This document shows, piece by piece, positions 35,709-44,339 of a DNA stretch of 64,000 nucleotides. The position numbers and the translations under genes were made by a program. Within the stretch, counting starts at the first letter, position 1; the number at the start of each line of letters is the position of its first letter. The DNA is from an uncultured Pelagibacteraceae bacterium (GTDB taxonomy: Bacteria; Pseudomonadota; Alphaproteobacteria; Pelagibacterales; Pelagibacteraceae): the NCBI GenBank assembly GCA_902597335.1, contig CACJXK010000003.1, positions 1-64,000 of the forward strand, written 5' to 3'. The notes beneath the pieces are model-generated. The model ran no database searches. It worked only from the letters and a program-made list of their open reading frames with translations, and was not told the DNA's origin.

Positions 35709-36653
35709 ATGAATATTAGACTTGCTAAATTTAAGGAATTAACTCCAAGCACTTTACCCTTTGTTGAGGGTAAATTGGATGGTCATAAAGAGAGAAAAAA
35801 TTATTCTATTTTAGGACCAGGTGTTGCTGAAGATGCAAATCAATCAATAAAAATATCAGAAAGACATGGATTTAACTTGGGCGCTGTTTCAGCAAAACCC
35901 TTTAATGGTTCTGGTCTTCATAGCCATTTGACTGCCGAAGTATTCATAATTTATTCAGGTAAATGGAGGTTTTATTGGGGTTCAAAAGGCGGAGATGAAA
36001 CAATATTAAATGCAGGGGATGTTATTTCTATGCCTACAAATATGTTTAGAGCATTTGAAAATGTAGGAGATGAAGAGGGTTTTATTTTTGTTGTTCTTGG
36101 TGGAGATGACCCTGGAATTGTTACTTGGATACCTGAAGTTCTAAAAAAAGCAAAACAAACAGGTATGGCGCTATTAGATGATAATTCCTTGATTGATTTA
36201 AATAGTCAAGAAATCCCAAACGGTAGAAAATTACTTAAGCCTATATCTAAGGATGAAATTATAAAATTTGACAATTATAAGCTAGAACAATTACAAAAAA
36301 ATATATGTGAGACTAGCAAAAAACTAAAACATGAAATTAATATTGGAGATAATGTTAAAATTTCACATATTTTAGGTAACAAATTTCAAAATAAATCAAT
36401 AACGCCAATTATAAAACAGGATACTGGATTTAGCTTAAGCACTTTAAAATCTACAATAGGAAAAGTTGAAAATTTAAAATTTGACAAACCTACAATTTTT
36501 TTTTCACAAAAAGGAAAATGGAATATTCAAACAGACAATTCTTCCTTTGAATTAGATTATAAAGACACATTTTCAGTTCCAGTTGGATCCAACATTAGTA
36601 TTCAAATTGACGAAAAAAATGAGTCACTACTTAATTGTGTGTCAAAAATATAA
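35709..36653 (+). CDS. Cupin-domain protein
   Basis: A 314-residue protein. The N-terminal cupin (about residues 55-145) has FNGSGLHSHLTAEVFIIYSGKWRFYWG and GDVISMPTNMFRAFENVG; metal ligands H..H..E are present in HSHLTAE. A second, degenerate cupin-like barrel probably lies at about 210-310 (PTIFFSQKGKWNIQ, DTFSVPVGSNISIQI) without the His pair. The stop overlaps the next start (TAATG). Likely a metal-dependent isomerase or dioxygenase; substrate unknown. Confidence 0.8.
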   Translation: MNIRLAKFKELTPSTLPFVEGKLDGHKERKNYSILGPGVAEDANQSIKISERHGFNLGAVSAKPFNGSGLHSHLTAEVFIIYSGKWRFYWGSKGGDETILNAGDVISMPTNMFRAFENVGDEEGFIFVVLGGDDPGIVTWIPEVLKKAKQTGMALLDDNSLIDLNSQEIPNGRKLLKPISKDEIIKFDNYKLEQLQKNICETSKKLKHEINIGDNVKISHILGNKFQNKSITPIIKQDTGFSLSTLKSTIGKVENLKFDKPTIFFSQKGKWNIQTDNSSFELDYKDTFSVPVGSNISIQIDEKNESLLNCVSKI

Positions 36654-37621
36654 TGAAAGGTTTTGATAAGAAATACAAAGACTTTCCTGACTATATATTA
36701 AAAATAACTGAGCAAATTTGGGAAGGTAAAGATGTAGAGTCTATTGGTAAATTTTATACAAAAGATATACCAGTAAGATCACCATTTGGTGTTACTTATG
36801 GCAACAAACCAGTTATAGACGCAACATATGCAACTTTAAAAGAATTTCCTAACAGACAATTGTTAGGTGAAGATGTGATTTGGAATGGTAATGACGAAAT
36901 TGGATATCATTCTTCCCATAGAATATTAAGCAAAGGCACCCATCTAGGTAATGGTTTTTACGGTAAACCTAGTGGAAAAAATATTTATTATAGAGTAATT
37001 GCTGATTGTGCATGTAAAGAAAATCAAGTTTATGACGAGTGGATTGTTAGAGATCAAGGAGCAATTGTAAGACAGATTGGTTACTCTCCAAAAGAATTTG
37101 CAAAGAAAATAATAGAAAGTGAAGGGGGAATTTTAACTGCATCCAAGTTATTCAATTGTGAAACTGATAAAAGCTCGAATTATGAAGCTGAGAGATATAA
37201 AAAAGGATCAAAAGCTGAAAAATATACAGAGATACTTAAAAATATTTTTAATAATAGCTATAAATTTGAGGGATATGATAGAGCTGCTAATATTTTTTGG
37301 CCTGGAAATGTAATTAGCCATGGAAGAGAGGGTATTAAAGAAAAATGGATTTCTTTAAAATCAATATTTTCAAACATAAAATTTACTATAGAACATGTAG
37401 GTTTTTTAGAGGAAGCAGGTCAAAACCCAAGGGTATCAGTTAGATGGTTTTTAGAAGGCGCTCACAGTAACGAAAGTAAGGATTATGACAAACCCTCAAA
37501 TAAAAAAATATTTATAATGGGAATTAATCATGCAGAATTTTACTCCAACTCTATTATAAGGGAGTGGGTGTTATTTGATGAAGTTGCTATATGGAAACAA
37601 ATTTTATTAAATCATGGTTAA
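36653..37621 (+). CDS. Second double-domain SnoaL/NTF2-like protein
   Basis: A 322-residue protein beginning MKGFDKKYKDFPDY; the track starts upstream at a TTG, but the ATG in the TAATG overlap is better. Domain one (about 1-150) contains IGKFYTKDIPVRSPFGVTYGNKPVIDATYATLKEFPN, and domain two (about 185-320) contains FWPGNVISHGREGIKEKWISLKSIF and VSVRWFLEGAHS. The ends of both domains show the pattern DEWIVRDQGAIVRQIG / REWVLFDEVAIWKQI. It is similar in layout to the protein at 34571 but clearly diverged. It overlaps the MetE-like gene by 8 bases. Confidence 0.75.
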   Translation: MKGFDKKYKDFPDYILKITEQIWEGKDVESIGKFYTKDIPVRSPFGVTYGNKPVIDATYATLKEFPNRQLLGEDVIWNGNDEIGYHSSHRILSKGTHLGNGFYGKPSGKNIYYRVIADCACKENQVYDEWIVRDQGAIVRQIGYSPKEFAKKIIESEGGILTASKLFNCETDKSSNYEAERYKKGSKAEKYTEILKNIFNNSYKFEGYDRAANIFWPGNVISHGREGIKEKWISLKSIFSNIKFTIEHVGFLEEAGQNPRVSVRWFLEGAHSNESKDYDKPSNKKIFIMGINHAEFYSNSIIREWVLFDEVAIWKQILLNHG

Positions 37622-38741
37622 AATAAAAACTACACATGTTGGAAGTTTGCCCAGGTCAAATGAACTCTCAAGTCTTTTAGCATCAAAGGATAATAAAGAG
37701 GAAATTAGCATAGAAAAATTTGACGAAGTTGTAAGGAAAAATGTTTTAGAAGTTGTAAAAAAACAAATTAACACAGGAATTGATATTGTAAGTGACGGAG
37801 AAATGTCAAAAATAAGTTATGCTACATACATTAAAGATAGAGTTAATGGTTTTTCTGGTGAAAGTGAGAGAAAAGCTCCAAAAGATTTAGATGATTTTCC
37901 ATCTTTTAAAAAAAAACTAGTTCAATCTGGAGGAACCCCTACATATAAAAGACCTTGTTGCACAAGTGAATTAAAAGTAAAAGATAATGTTTCGATTAGT
38001 AAAGATATAATTAATTTTAAAGATGCATTAAATAAAAATTCTCATAGTGAAGGGTTTATGAATTCTCCATCTCCAGGAGTTATTTGTAACTTTCTGCCCA
38101 ATAAATTTTATAAAAATGATGATGAATATTTAGAAAAGCTTTCAGATATTATGAAATTTGAATATGAAAAAATTATTGACAGTGGTCTTTCTCTTCAGAT
38201 CGATTGTCCTGACCTCGCTCTATCAAGACATATGATATATAAAGATATTTCAGAGCAAAATTTTTTAGAGAGAGCTAATAAACATGTTGAAGTTTTAAAT
38301 AAGTCACTAGAAAATATTGATCCATCTAAAGTAAGAATGCATATTTGTTGGGGAAATTATGAAGGACCTCATACACATGATATTGGGTTAAACAAAATTA
38401 TTGAGATAGCTTTTAAAGCTAAAATAAATAAGTATTTGATAGAGTCTGCTAACCCTAGACATGCTCATGAATGGGAAGTATTTGAAAATATAAAACTACC
38501 AAAAGATAAGATTATTATTCCAGGGGTAATAGAGTCCACGAGCAATTTTATTGAACATCCAGATGTTGTAAAACATAGAATTTTAGTCTTTTCTAAAGTA
38601 ATAGATCCTAGTCAATTAATGGCTGGCACTGATTGTGGTTTTGGCACATTTGCAGGATTTGGAAATGTTGATGAGAATATAGCTTATAAAAAACTTGAGT
38701 CACTTGTGATTGGATCAAGACTTGCGTCAAAAGTGATTTAA
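37614..38741 (+). CDS. MetE C-terminal-domain-like zinc protein (methyl/alkyl transferase-like)
   Basis: A 375-residue (beta/alpha)8 barrel of the cobalamin-independent methionine synthase family, catalytic domain only. It starts TTHVGSLPR, and zinc ligands are visible as the His and Cys of MHICWGNYEG and the Cys of GTDCGFGTFAG. Lack of the N-terminal MetE half groups it with MetE-like proteins and epoxyalkane:CoM transferase relatives, which act on thiols with other substrates. It belongs to the cupin/SnoaL operon, so a demethylation or thiol-alkylation step in catabolism is the working guess. Confidence 0.82.
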   Translation: MVKIKTTHVGSLPRSNELSSLLASKDNKEEISIEKFDEVVRKNVLEVVKKQINTGIDIVSDGEMSKISYATYIKDRVNGFSGESERKAPKDLDDFPSFKKKLVQSGGTPTYKRPCCTSELKVKDNVSISKDIINFKDALNKNSHSEGFMNSPSPGVICNFLPNKFYKNDDEYLEKLSDIMKFEYEKIIDSGLSLQIDCPDLALSRHMIYKDISEQNFLERANKHVEVLNKSLENIDPSKVRMHICWGNYEGPHTHDIGLNKIIEIAFKAKINKYLIESANPRHAHEWEVFENIKLPKDKIIIPGVIESTSNFIEHPDVVKHRILVFSKVIDPSQLMAGTDCGFGTFAGFGNVDENIAYKKLESLVIGSRLASKVI

Positions 38742-38818
38742 ATATCTCTTTTATTAGATAATCCTTAAAGATATATTTTATTAGAATAATTATAAACAAC
38801 AAAAAAAAGAGAGATAAT

Positions 38819-40045
38819 ATGAGAAAAATACTAATAACCTTATTGTTCGCGCTTTTTGGAACAACAGCAAATGCCGATGGGCATTGCAGTAAACCAAGTG
38901 GTTCAATAAATATTTTAGCAAATGATTTTCCTGCGTTAAGAACTTTTGTAGAAACAGCTAAAGGATGTAAAGGAAGTGCAGATTTTAAAGTTACTCACTC
39001 ATCTGAACACAACAAAATAGCTGTTCCAGCTTTAACTGCAAACCCTTCTGAATTTTCGGCAAGAATTGCAGCTAATAGCTCAATTGTTCCTTTAATGAAT
39101 CAAGATTTAATTAGACCTATGGATGATCTAGTTAAAAAATATGGAAAAGGAATACAAGACTCGCAATTAATAACAATTGATGGAAAAGTAATGGCTGTTG
39201 CTTTTATGGCAAACACCCAACATTTGTATTACAGAGAAGATGTTTTAAAAGAATTAGGTATACCTGTGCCTAAAACTTACGAAGAGGTTGTTGCAGCATC
39301 TGAAAAAATAAGAGCTTCAGGTAAAATGCAACATCCATATGCAGCAGCATATAAAGCTGGATGGAATTTAGCTGAAGAATTTGTAAACATGTTCATTGGT
39401 CATGGGGGTGAATTCTTTAAAGCTGGAACTGCTGAGCCAAATATCAATAATGCAAAAGGTGTGGCTACACTAAACATGTTAAAAAAATTAGCGAGTTTAA
39501 GTAATCCTGATTATCTAACTCACGATAGTGAAGCAATTAAAGTTGAGTGGGAGTCTGGAAAAGTTGCTCTTATGACATTATGGGCATCAAGATCTGGAAC
39601 TTTATTAGATGATGAAGGTGATGCAAAAATTACCGCAGCAACTAAATTAACAGGACCGGCAACTGTTGGTGGTGGAAATATTCCTGCAGCTACATTATGG
39701 TGGGATGGATTTACTTTAGCAAAAAATAGATCTGACAGTGATGCAGAAGCAACTTTTATTGCTTTAGCTCACGCTGCTTCAAATAAAAAAATGGTTGCAG
39801 ACGCTGCTGACCAAGCTGTTTGGTTAGTAGAGGGTTTTGTGCCAGGACCAAAATCTATTGGTGTAATTGAGGCTGTAAAAATGGGAGCTAAACCTTATCC
39901 TATGTTACCACAAATGGGTTTAATGCATGGTGCATTAGGTAGTGAAATAGTTGAGTTCTTACAAGGTAAAGAATCTGCAGAACAAGCATTGAAAGATGTG
40001 GAAGCTGCTTACATCAGTAAAGCTAAAGAACAAGGCTTTCTATAA
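38819..40045 (+). CDS. ABC transporter extracellular solute-binding protein, family 1
   Basis: A 408-residue periplasmic binding protein with signal peptide (ILITLLFALFGTTANA). MalE-like features: the RIAANSSIVPLMNQDLIRPMDDLVKKYG hinge region, VMAVAFMANTQHLYYREDVLKELGIPVPKTYEEVVAASEKI and MTLWASRSGTLL. It sits first in the SBP-permease-permease-HAD run and is followed by a hairpin. Family members bind sugars, glycerol phosphates or polyols; the ligand here is unknown. Confidence 0.92.
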   Translation: MRKILITLLFALFGTTANADGHCSKPSGSINILANDFPALRTFVETAKGCKGSADFKVTHSSEHNKIAVPALTANPSEFSARIAANSSIVPLMNQDLIRPMDDLVKKYGKGIQDSQLITIDGKVMAVAFMANTQHLYYREDVLKELGIPVPKTYEEVVAASEKIRASGKMQHPYAAAYKAGWNLAEEFVNMFIGHGGEFFKAGTAEPNINNAKGVATLNMLKKLASLSNPDYLTHDSEAIKVEWESGKVALMTLWASRSGTLLDDEGDAKITAATKLTGPATVGGGNIPAATLWWDGFTLAKNRSDSDAEATFIALAHAASNKKMVADAADQAVWLVEGFVPGPKSIGVIEAVKMGAKPYPMLPQMGLMHGALGSEIVEFLQGKESAEQALKDVEAAYISKAKEQGFL

Positions 40046-40054
40046 AACAAATAT

Positions 40055-40081
40055 TTAAGTGGGGATTTAATCCCCACTTAA
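40055..40081 (+). terminator. Hairpin between solute-binding protein and permease genes
   Basis: TTAAGTGGGGA and TCCCCACTTAA form a perfect 11-bp stem around TTTAA, directly before the permease start. No long U-tract follows, so it may limit rather than stop read-through or may stabilise the upstream mRNA. Confidence 0.8.
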
Positions 40082-40087
40082 TTTAAA

Positions 40088-41116
40088 ATGCCAAATAAAA
40101 CTTTTTTCTGGTTTTTCTTGCCAACTGGATTGGCAATGATTTTATTTATTGGTCTGCCAATTATATCTACTGGCATTCAATCTTTCTATGCCCAACATGA
40201 TCAAGTAGTAAAAGAAGTAAAAAAATGTGATCCATTTGGTTGTACGGTTTCAATAGTAGTTGATCAAGAAGCAACCTCTATATTAAGAGATGAAAAACCT
40301 TTAGGTAAATTTAATGGATTTGGCACTTATGTAGATAGAAATCACTTGGCTATTGAGCAAATTTCTGATTTTTGGAAAGAAACTGACTCATTTGGAGAAT
40401 TTATCAATCAAGTTACAAATTTGCCTTTTTACAAAGCTCTTTTGTTTACTTTAACGTATTGTTTATTTGTGACTCCCAATGTTTTGTTACTAGGTTTCAT
40501 TATAGCATTAAGTTTAAATGCAATATCCAGAAAAATAAGAGGCCCACTAATATTTGGCACAATATTACCAATGATAGTTACTCCATTAGTAGGATCTCTC
40601 GTTTTATTTTGGATGATTGATGCAGAAGGTATTATTGGTGCAAATTTACAATTAATGATGGAAGATCCATATTTATCATTAAAATCATCTAGAACGCTTA
40701 CATGGATAACGATAATTATCTATGGAATTTGGCATCACTCTCCTTTTGCTTTTGTAGTTTTTTATGCTGCATTACAAACTGTTCCTCAAGAACCTGTTGA
40801 GGCAGCAATTATCGATGGAGCGTCAAGATACCAGAGAATTAGACATATTGTGTTGCCACATATTTATCCAGTTGTTACTTTTGTGGCTTTAATATCATTA
40901 ATGGATAATTTTAGAGTCTTTGAACCAATAATTGGTTTTAGTGCTGAAGGAAGTGCTCAATCTTTATCATGGTTAATCTATGATAATTTAGTTAATGAAG
41001 AAGTAATTTTATTTGGATCTGCAGCAGCAACCTCAATGATGACTATTATTGGAATAGCCATATTGCTTGCACCAGTATTAATTAGGACTTGGAAAGAATT
41101 TAGGACGGCAAGATAA
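40088..41116 (+). CDS. ABC transporter permease (MalF-type)
   Basis: A 342-residue CUT1 permease with six main TM helices. The EAA loop EAAIIDGASRYQRIRHIVLPHIYPV is present. A periplasmic insert (about residues 35-105, with a Cys pair in KKCDPFGCTV) lies between TM1 and TM2. It overlaps the next permease gene by one base. Confidence 0.92.
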   Translation: MPNKTFFWFFLPTGLAMILFIGLPIISTGIQSFYAQHDQVVKEVKKCDPFGCTVSIVVDQEATSILRDEKPLGKFNGFGTYVDRNHLAIEQISDFWKETDSFGEFINQVTNLPFYKALLFTLTYCLFVTPNVLLLGFIIALSLNAISRKIRGPLIFGTILPMIVTPLVGSLVLFWMIDAEGIIGANLQLMMEDPYLSLKSSRTLTWITIIIYGIWHHSPFAFVVFYAALQTVPQEPVEAAIIDGASRYQRIRHIVLPHIYPVVTFVALISLMDNFRVFEPIIGFSAEGSAQSLSWLIYDNLVNEEVILFGSAAATSMMTIIGIAILLAPVLIRTWKEFRTAR

Positions 41117-41997
41117 TGGAATATGGTTTAGACAAAAGATCAAACGCTCTTAAAACATTTAATACAACTTTTATAATCATTTGGTTATTAATTGCATGCT
41201 TTCCATTTATTTGGACTTTCTGGGGATCGTTTAAAGTAAGAGCAGATTTTTTTTCCAGAGCTGATTGGTGGTATGCAATCTCAGCATTTAATACTTTATT
41301 AGAAACAGGTGGTCAGTTTACTTCAAAAGCATATTCTGAAGCTTGGACTGAAGGTGAGTTTTGGAAAGCATCAAGAAATACGATTATAGTAACGGTTTTT
41401 GTTGTCTCTATATCTCTATTTTTAGGAACTTTAGGAGCTTATGCTTTATCTAGATCTACTGAAAGATATGCATTTTGGATATTAATTGCAGCATTAATTT
41501 TTAGAGCGATGCCACATATTACTTTAGTCTCTGGGTATCTTTTTCCTTTTTTTGAATTACAAATTTGGGGAATCTTACCAACCACAATTGTAGTTTTAGT
41601 TGCGATCAATCAACCTTTTACATTATGGCTTCTCTACTCTTTCTTTAAAACTGTTCCTAAAGAATTAGATGAAAGTGCGTTAATAGATGGTTGCTCATAT
41701 TTTCAAGCATTTAGATATATAATCATGCCAGTGATGTGGCCTGGAGTAATAACGGCTGGTTTGTTTAGTCTTATGTTAGCATACAACGACTTTACAGTCA
41801 CTGCATTATTATTAAATCAAGAAAACCACACAATGGTTCCAAAAATACAAAGTTATCTTGGTACTAATCAGCATGAAGGTAATTTAATGTGGGCTGTTTC
41901 AGCGGTTGTGTCTGCAACTGCACCATTGTTTATGTTAGTCATGTTTTTTCAAAGACAAGTAATAAGTGGCTTAACCACTGGTGCTGTTAAAGGGTAA
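41116..41997 (+). CDS. ABC transporter permease (MalG-type)
   Basis: A 293-residue CUT1 permease with the EAA loop ESALIDGCSYFQAFRYIIMPVMWPG and six TM helices. It is the partner of the preceding permease, with ATPase supplied by the gene at 33520. Its stop overlaps the HAD-like gene start (TAATG). Confidence 0.92.
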   Translation: MEYGLDKRSNALKTFNTTFIIIWLLIACFPFIWTFWGSFKVRADFFSRADWWYAISAFNTLLETGGQFTSKAYSEAWTEGEFWKASRNTIIVTVFVVSISLFLGTLGAYALSRSTERYAFWILIAALIFRAMPHITLVSGYLFPFFELQIWGILPTTIVVLVAINQPFTLWLLYSFFKTVPKELDESALIDGCSYFQAFRYIIMPVMWPGVITAGLFSLMLAYNDFTVTALLLNQENHTMVPKIQSYLGTNQHEGNLMWAVSAVVSATAPLFMLVMFFQRQVISGLTTGAVKG

Positions 41998-42659
41998 TGG
42001 CAATCAAAGCCATAATATTTGGTTCTATTGGCACGATAGTAGAAACATCAAATATTCAAAGAAATTGCTTTAATTCAGCTTTTAAAATCTCAGGATTAAA
42101 ATGGTATTGGAGTAAAAAATTGTATCAATCAATGTTAAAAAAATCTGGAGGCGAAAAAAGAGTTAAAAAGTTTAGTCTAGAGAAAAAAACTTTAGTTAAT
42201 GCAAAAAAAATCAGAAATTTAAAAACCTTAATTTTTAATAATTATTTAAAAAAGAATAAATTGAAGCCACGTGCTGGAGTAATTAATGTAATCAAATATT
42301 GTAAAAAAAATAAAATTAAGATTGGCTTTGCAACCTCTACTACAAAAAATAATATTGATTCAGTATTTATATCTTTAAATAAATATTTAAAAAAAAGTGA
42401 TTTTGATTACATCGGACACAACAAAATTATAAAAAACTTTAATAATAAAACTGATATTTACTTACATTGTCTAAAAAAATTAAAACTTTCAAATAAAGAT
42501 TGTTTAGCAATTGAAGATACAGAGATTAGTTTAAAATATGCTAAAAAAGCTAAATTAAGATGTGTTGCCTTCCCGGGCGATTATCACCGCTCCGGGAAGT
42601 ACAAGGATTCATTTACAAAAGTTAAACTTCTTAATTCAAAAATATTTGCTGATTTATAG
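41997..42659 (+). CDS. HAD-superfamily (CbbY-like) protein without the nucleophile aspartate
   Basis: A 220-residue HAD-fold protein with alpha-helical cap: FNSAFKISGLKWYWSKKLYQSML, Thr/Ser motif II IGFATSTTKNNI and acidic motif IV CLAIEDTEISLKYAKKAKLRCVAFPGDY are present. Motif I, normally DxDGT, reads IIFGSIGTIVETSN, so both aspartates are replaced. Similar FGSIGT sequences occur in CbbY-like proteins beside transporters, so this may be a real subfamily rather than decay. Coupled to the transporter genes by a TAATG overlap. A GC-rich palindrome lies inside its 3' part. Confidence 0.82.
   Translation: MAIKAIIFGSIGTIVETSNIQRNCFNSAFKISGLKWYWSKKLYQSMLKKSGGEKRVKKFSLEKKTLVNAKKIRNLKTLIFNNYLKKNKLKPRAGVINVIKYCKKNKIKIGFATSTTKNNIDSVFISLNKYLKKSDFDYIGHNKIIKNFNNKTDIYLHCLKKLKLSNKDCLAIEDTEISLKYAKKAKLRCVAFPGDYHRSGKYKDSFTKVKLLNSKIFADL
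42569..42599. repeat. GC-rich inverted repeat inside the HAD-like gene
   Basis: CTTCCCGG and CCGGGAAG face each other across about 15 bases inside strongly AT-rich coding sequence, encoding AFPGDYHRSGK. It is conspicuous in base composition. It could form a hairpin near the 3' end of the operon. Confidence 0.5.
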
Positions 42660-43097
42660 TTGGTCTATCAAACCTGGTGCTAATTTCTTAGACTTTGATG
42701 AAAATCTTAACTTCTTAATAGCATCTAGGTTAGATTTATCTTCTCCAACAACCACAAAACCAATCATTCCCATATTTTTGTGTGGTGTACACCAGTAAGC
42801 ATAAATTCCTGGAACCTCGAACTTGTATTCAACATCCTTATTAAACTTTGATTTAAACTTACCAACTCCTTCTGGTACACCCTTTTTTATGAATTCAACG
42901 TTATGTCCTTTATCTGTTGCCTTCCAAAGAACTGTATCACCAGGGTTAACTCTTACTATTTTAGGCTCAAAAACATTTGATTCTTTATCAAGCCTATTAA
43001 GCATTTCCACTGTTACATCCGCACCTAAAGCTATATTCGTAAAAAATATACTGATTAATAATATAAATGAACTTGTTGATTTATTATATTTAGTCAT
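42654..43097 (-). CDS. Pseudoazurin-like blue copper protein
   Basis: A secreted cupredoxin of about 147 residues from the ATG start (the track uses an upstream TTG). After the signal peptide (SSFILLISIFFTNIALGA) come VRVNPGDTVLWKATDKGHNVEF with the first His ligand and YAYWCTPHKNMGMIGFVVVG with the Cys, His and Met ligands, the type 1 copper site. The CTPHxxMGM form is that of pseudoazurin. It would shuttle electrons in the periplasm; no partner such as nitrite reductase is nearby. Confidence 0.92.
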   Translation of the reverse strand: MTKYNKSTSSFILLISIFFTNIALGADVTVEMLNRLDKESNVFEPKIVRVNPGDTVLWKATDKGHNVEFIKKGVPEGVGKFKSKFNKDVEYKFEVPGIYAYWCTPHKNMGMIGFVVVGEDKSNLDAIKKLRFSSKSKKLAPGLIDQL

Positions 43098-43162
43098 AGC
43101 GCTGATATATTCTTTTAAAGTCAATAAACAATAACCATATGGTGTAACAAGTTGACACGTCT

Positions 43163-44332
43163 TTAATTGGTTTTATCTAATAATCTATCAGCCCTCAGAG
43201 TAGTGAAAATTATTATTATTAAAAATGGGATACATAATATGTTCATTATTTTCCAACTTGTAAAACTAAGAACAATTCCTGCCGTTAAACTTGCAGTAGC
43301 TTGAACTGAAAAAACTATAAAATCATTAAATCCTTGCGCTCTAAATCTTTCCTCTTCCTTATAATTTAAAACTAATAAGCTTGTTCCAGATATAAATAAA
43401 AAATTCCATCCAAGACCCAAAAAAACTAATGAAAAAAGATAATTTATGACTGTTTGATCAAAATAACTAAGTAAAATTGTAAAGATAAAAAATAAAACAC
43501 CAAAATACATTATTTTACTGTGTCCATATTTTTTTATTAGATTTCCTGTAACTAAAGCGGGAAGGAACATGCTTATGATATGTAATTGAATTACAAAACT
43601 CGTATTATTTAAGGACATATTATCATGAACATGCATACTAATAGGAGTAGCTGTCATTAAAAATGACATCACCGCATAAGCAAAAGATGATGATACAAGA
43701 GCTTGTAAAAATCTAGGCTGAGATATCAATTCTAAAATTGTTCTACCCTTTAATGTTTTTTTATTATTAATGACTTTATTTTCTTTATAAAAAATTAAAA
43801 AAATAATAGATGATAAAGTTAATAAAGATAAACAAAGATACGAGCCGACATACAATCCCTCTGAAATAATATTTTTTCCAAAATTTGCTAAGTTTGGACC
43901 CAGTAAAGCTGACAAAATCCCCGCAAAAAGTAATAAGGAAATAGCCTTTGGTGCAAGTTCTTTATCAACACTCTCAGCTGCAGCGAAACGATACTGATGA
44001 GCAAAAGCCATTCCAAATCCAAGGCAAAAACAAGAAAATGAATACAGAATAAAGTTTTGCCTATATACGGAATATGCTGCTAATAATGCAAATAATGAAG
44101 TTGTAATAGATGAAAGTATAAATCCTTTTTTTCTTCCGGTAATACTCATTATTTTAGAAGCAGCAATAATAAAAATAGCCGTACCCACAATTGATAATGA
44201 CATTGGCAATGTTGAAAGAGATTTAATTGGACTGATACTAGTTCCAATGATTCCACTTAAAAAAACAGTTACAGGTGCAACAGAGAATGCAAATGCATTG
44301 CTAGCAAATAACAACCATACATTTTTGTTCAT
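43163..44332 (-). CDS. Major facilitator superfamily transporter
   Basis: A 389-residue, 12-TM MFS protein. The TM2-3 loop has SKIMSITGRKKGFILSSI in place of the GxxxDRxGRR consensus, and the FCLGFGMAFAHQYRFAAAESV segment resembles prokaryotic YfcJ/NarK-like carriers. It lies between pseudoazurin and proW on the same strand, 7 bases after proW. Substrate unknown. Confidence 0.85.
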   Translation of the reverse strand: MNKNVWLLFASNAFAFSVAPVTVFLSGIIGTSISPIKSLSTLPMSLSIVGTAIFIIAASKIMSITGRKKGFILSSITTSLFALLAAYSVYRQNFILYSFSCFCLGFGMAFAHQYRFAAAESVDKELAPKAISLLLFAGILSALLGPNLANFGKNIISEGLYVGSYLCLSLLTLSSIIFLIFYKENKVINNKKTLKGRTILELISQPRFLQALVSSSFAYAVMSFLMTATPISMHVHDNMSLNNTSFVIQLHIISMFLPALVTGNLIKKYGHSKIMYFGVLFFIFTILLSYFDQTVINYLFSLVFLGLGWNFLFISGTSLLVLNYKEEERFRAQGFNDFIVFSVQATASLTAGIVLSFTSWKIMNILCIPFLIIIIFTTLRADRLLDKTN

Positions 44333-44339
44333 TAAGGTA

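Noticed and set aside
37614-38741. MetE-like gene as a true methionine synthase
   Set aside because: It has only the C-terminal catalytic domain and sits in a catabolic operon without other methionine genes or an upstream SAM riboswitch.
38749-38785. Direct repeat TTTTATTAGA (two copies, 27 bases apart) upstream of the family 1 binding protein gene
   Set aside because: Short and AT-only; expected by chance in this base composition, although it lies in a promoter region.
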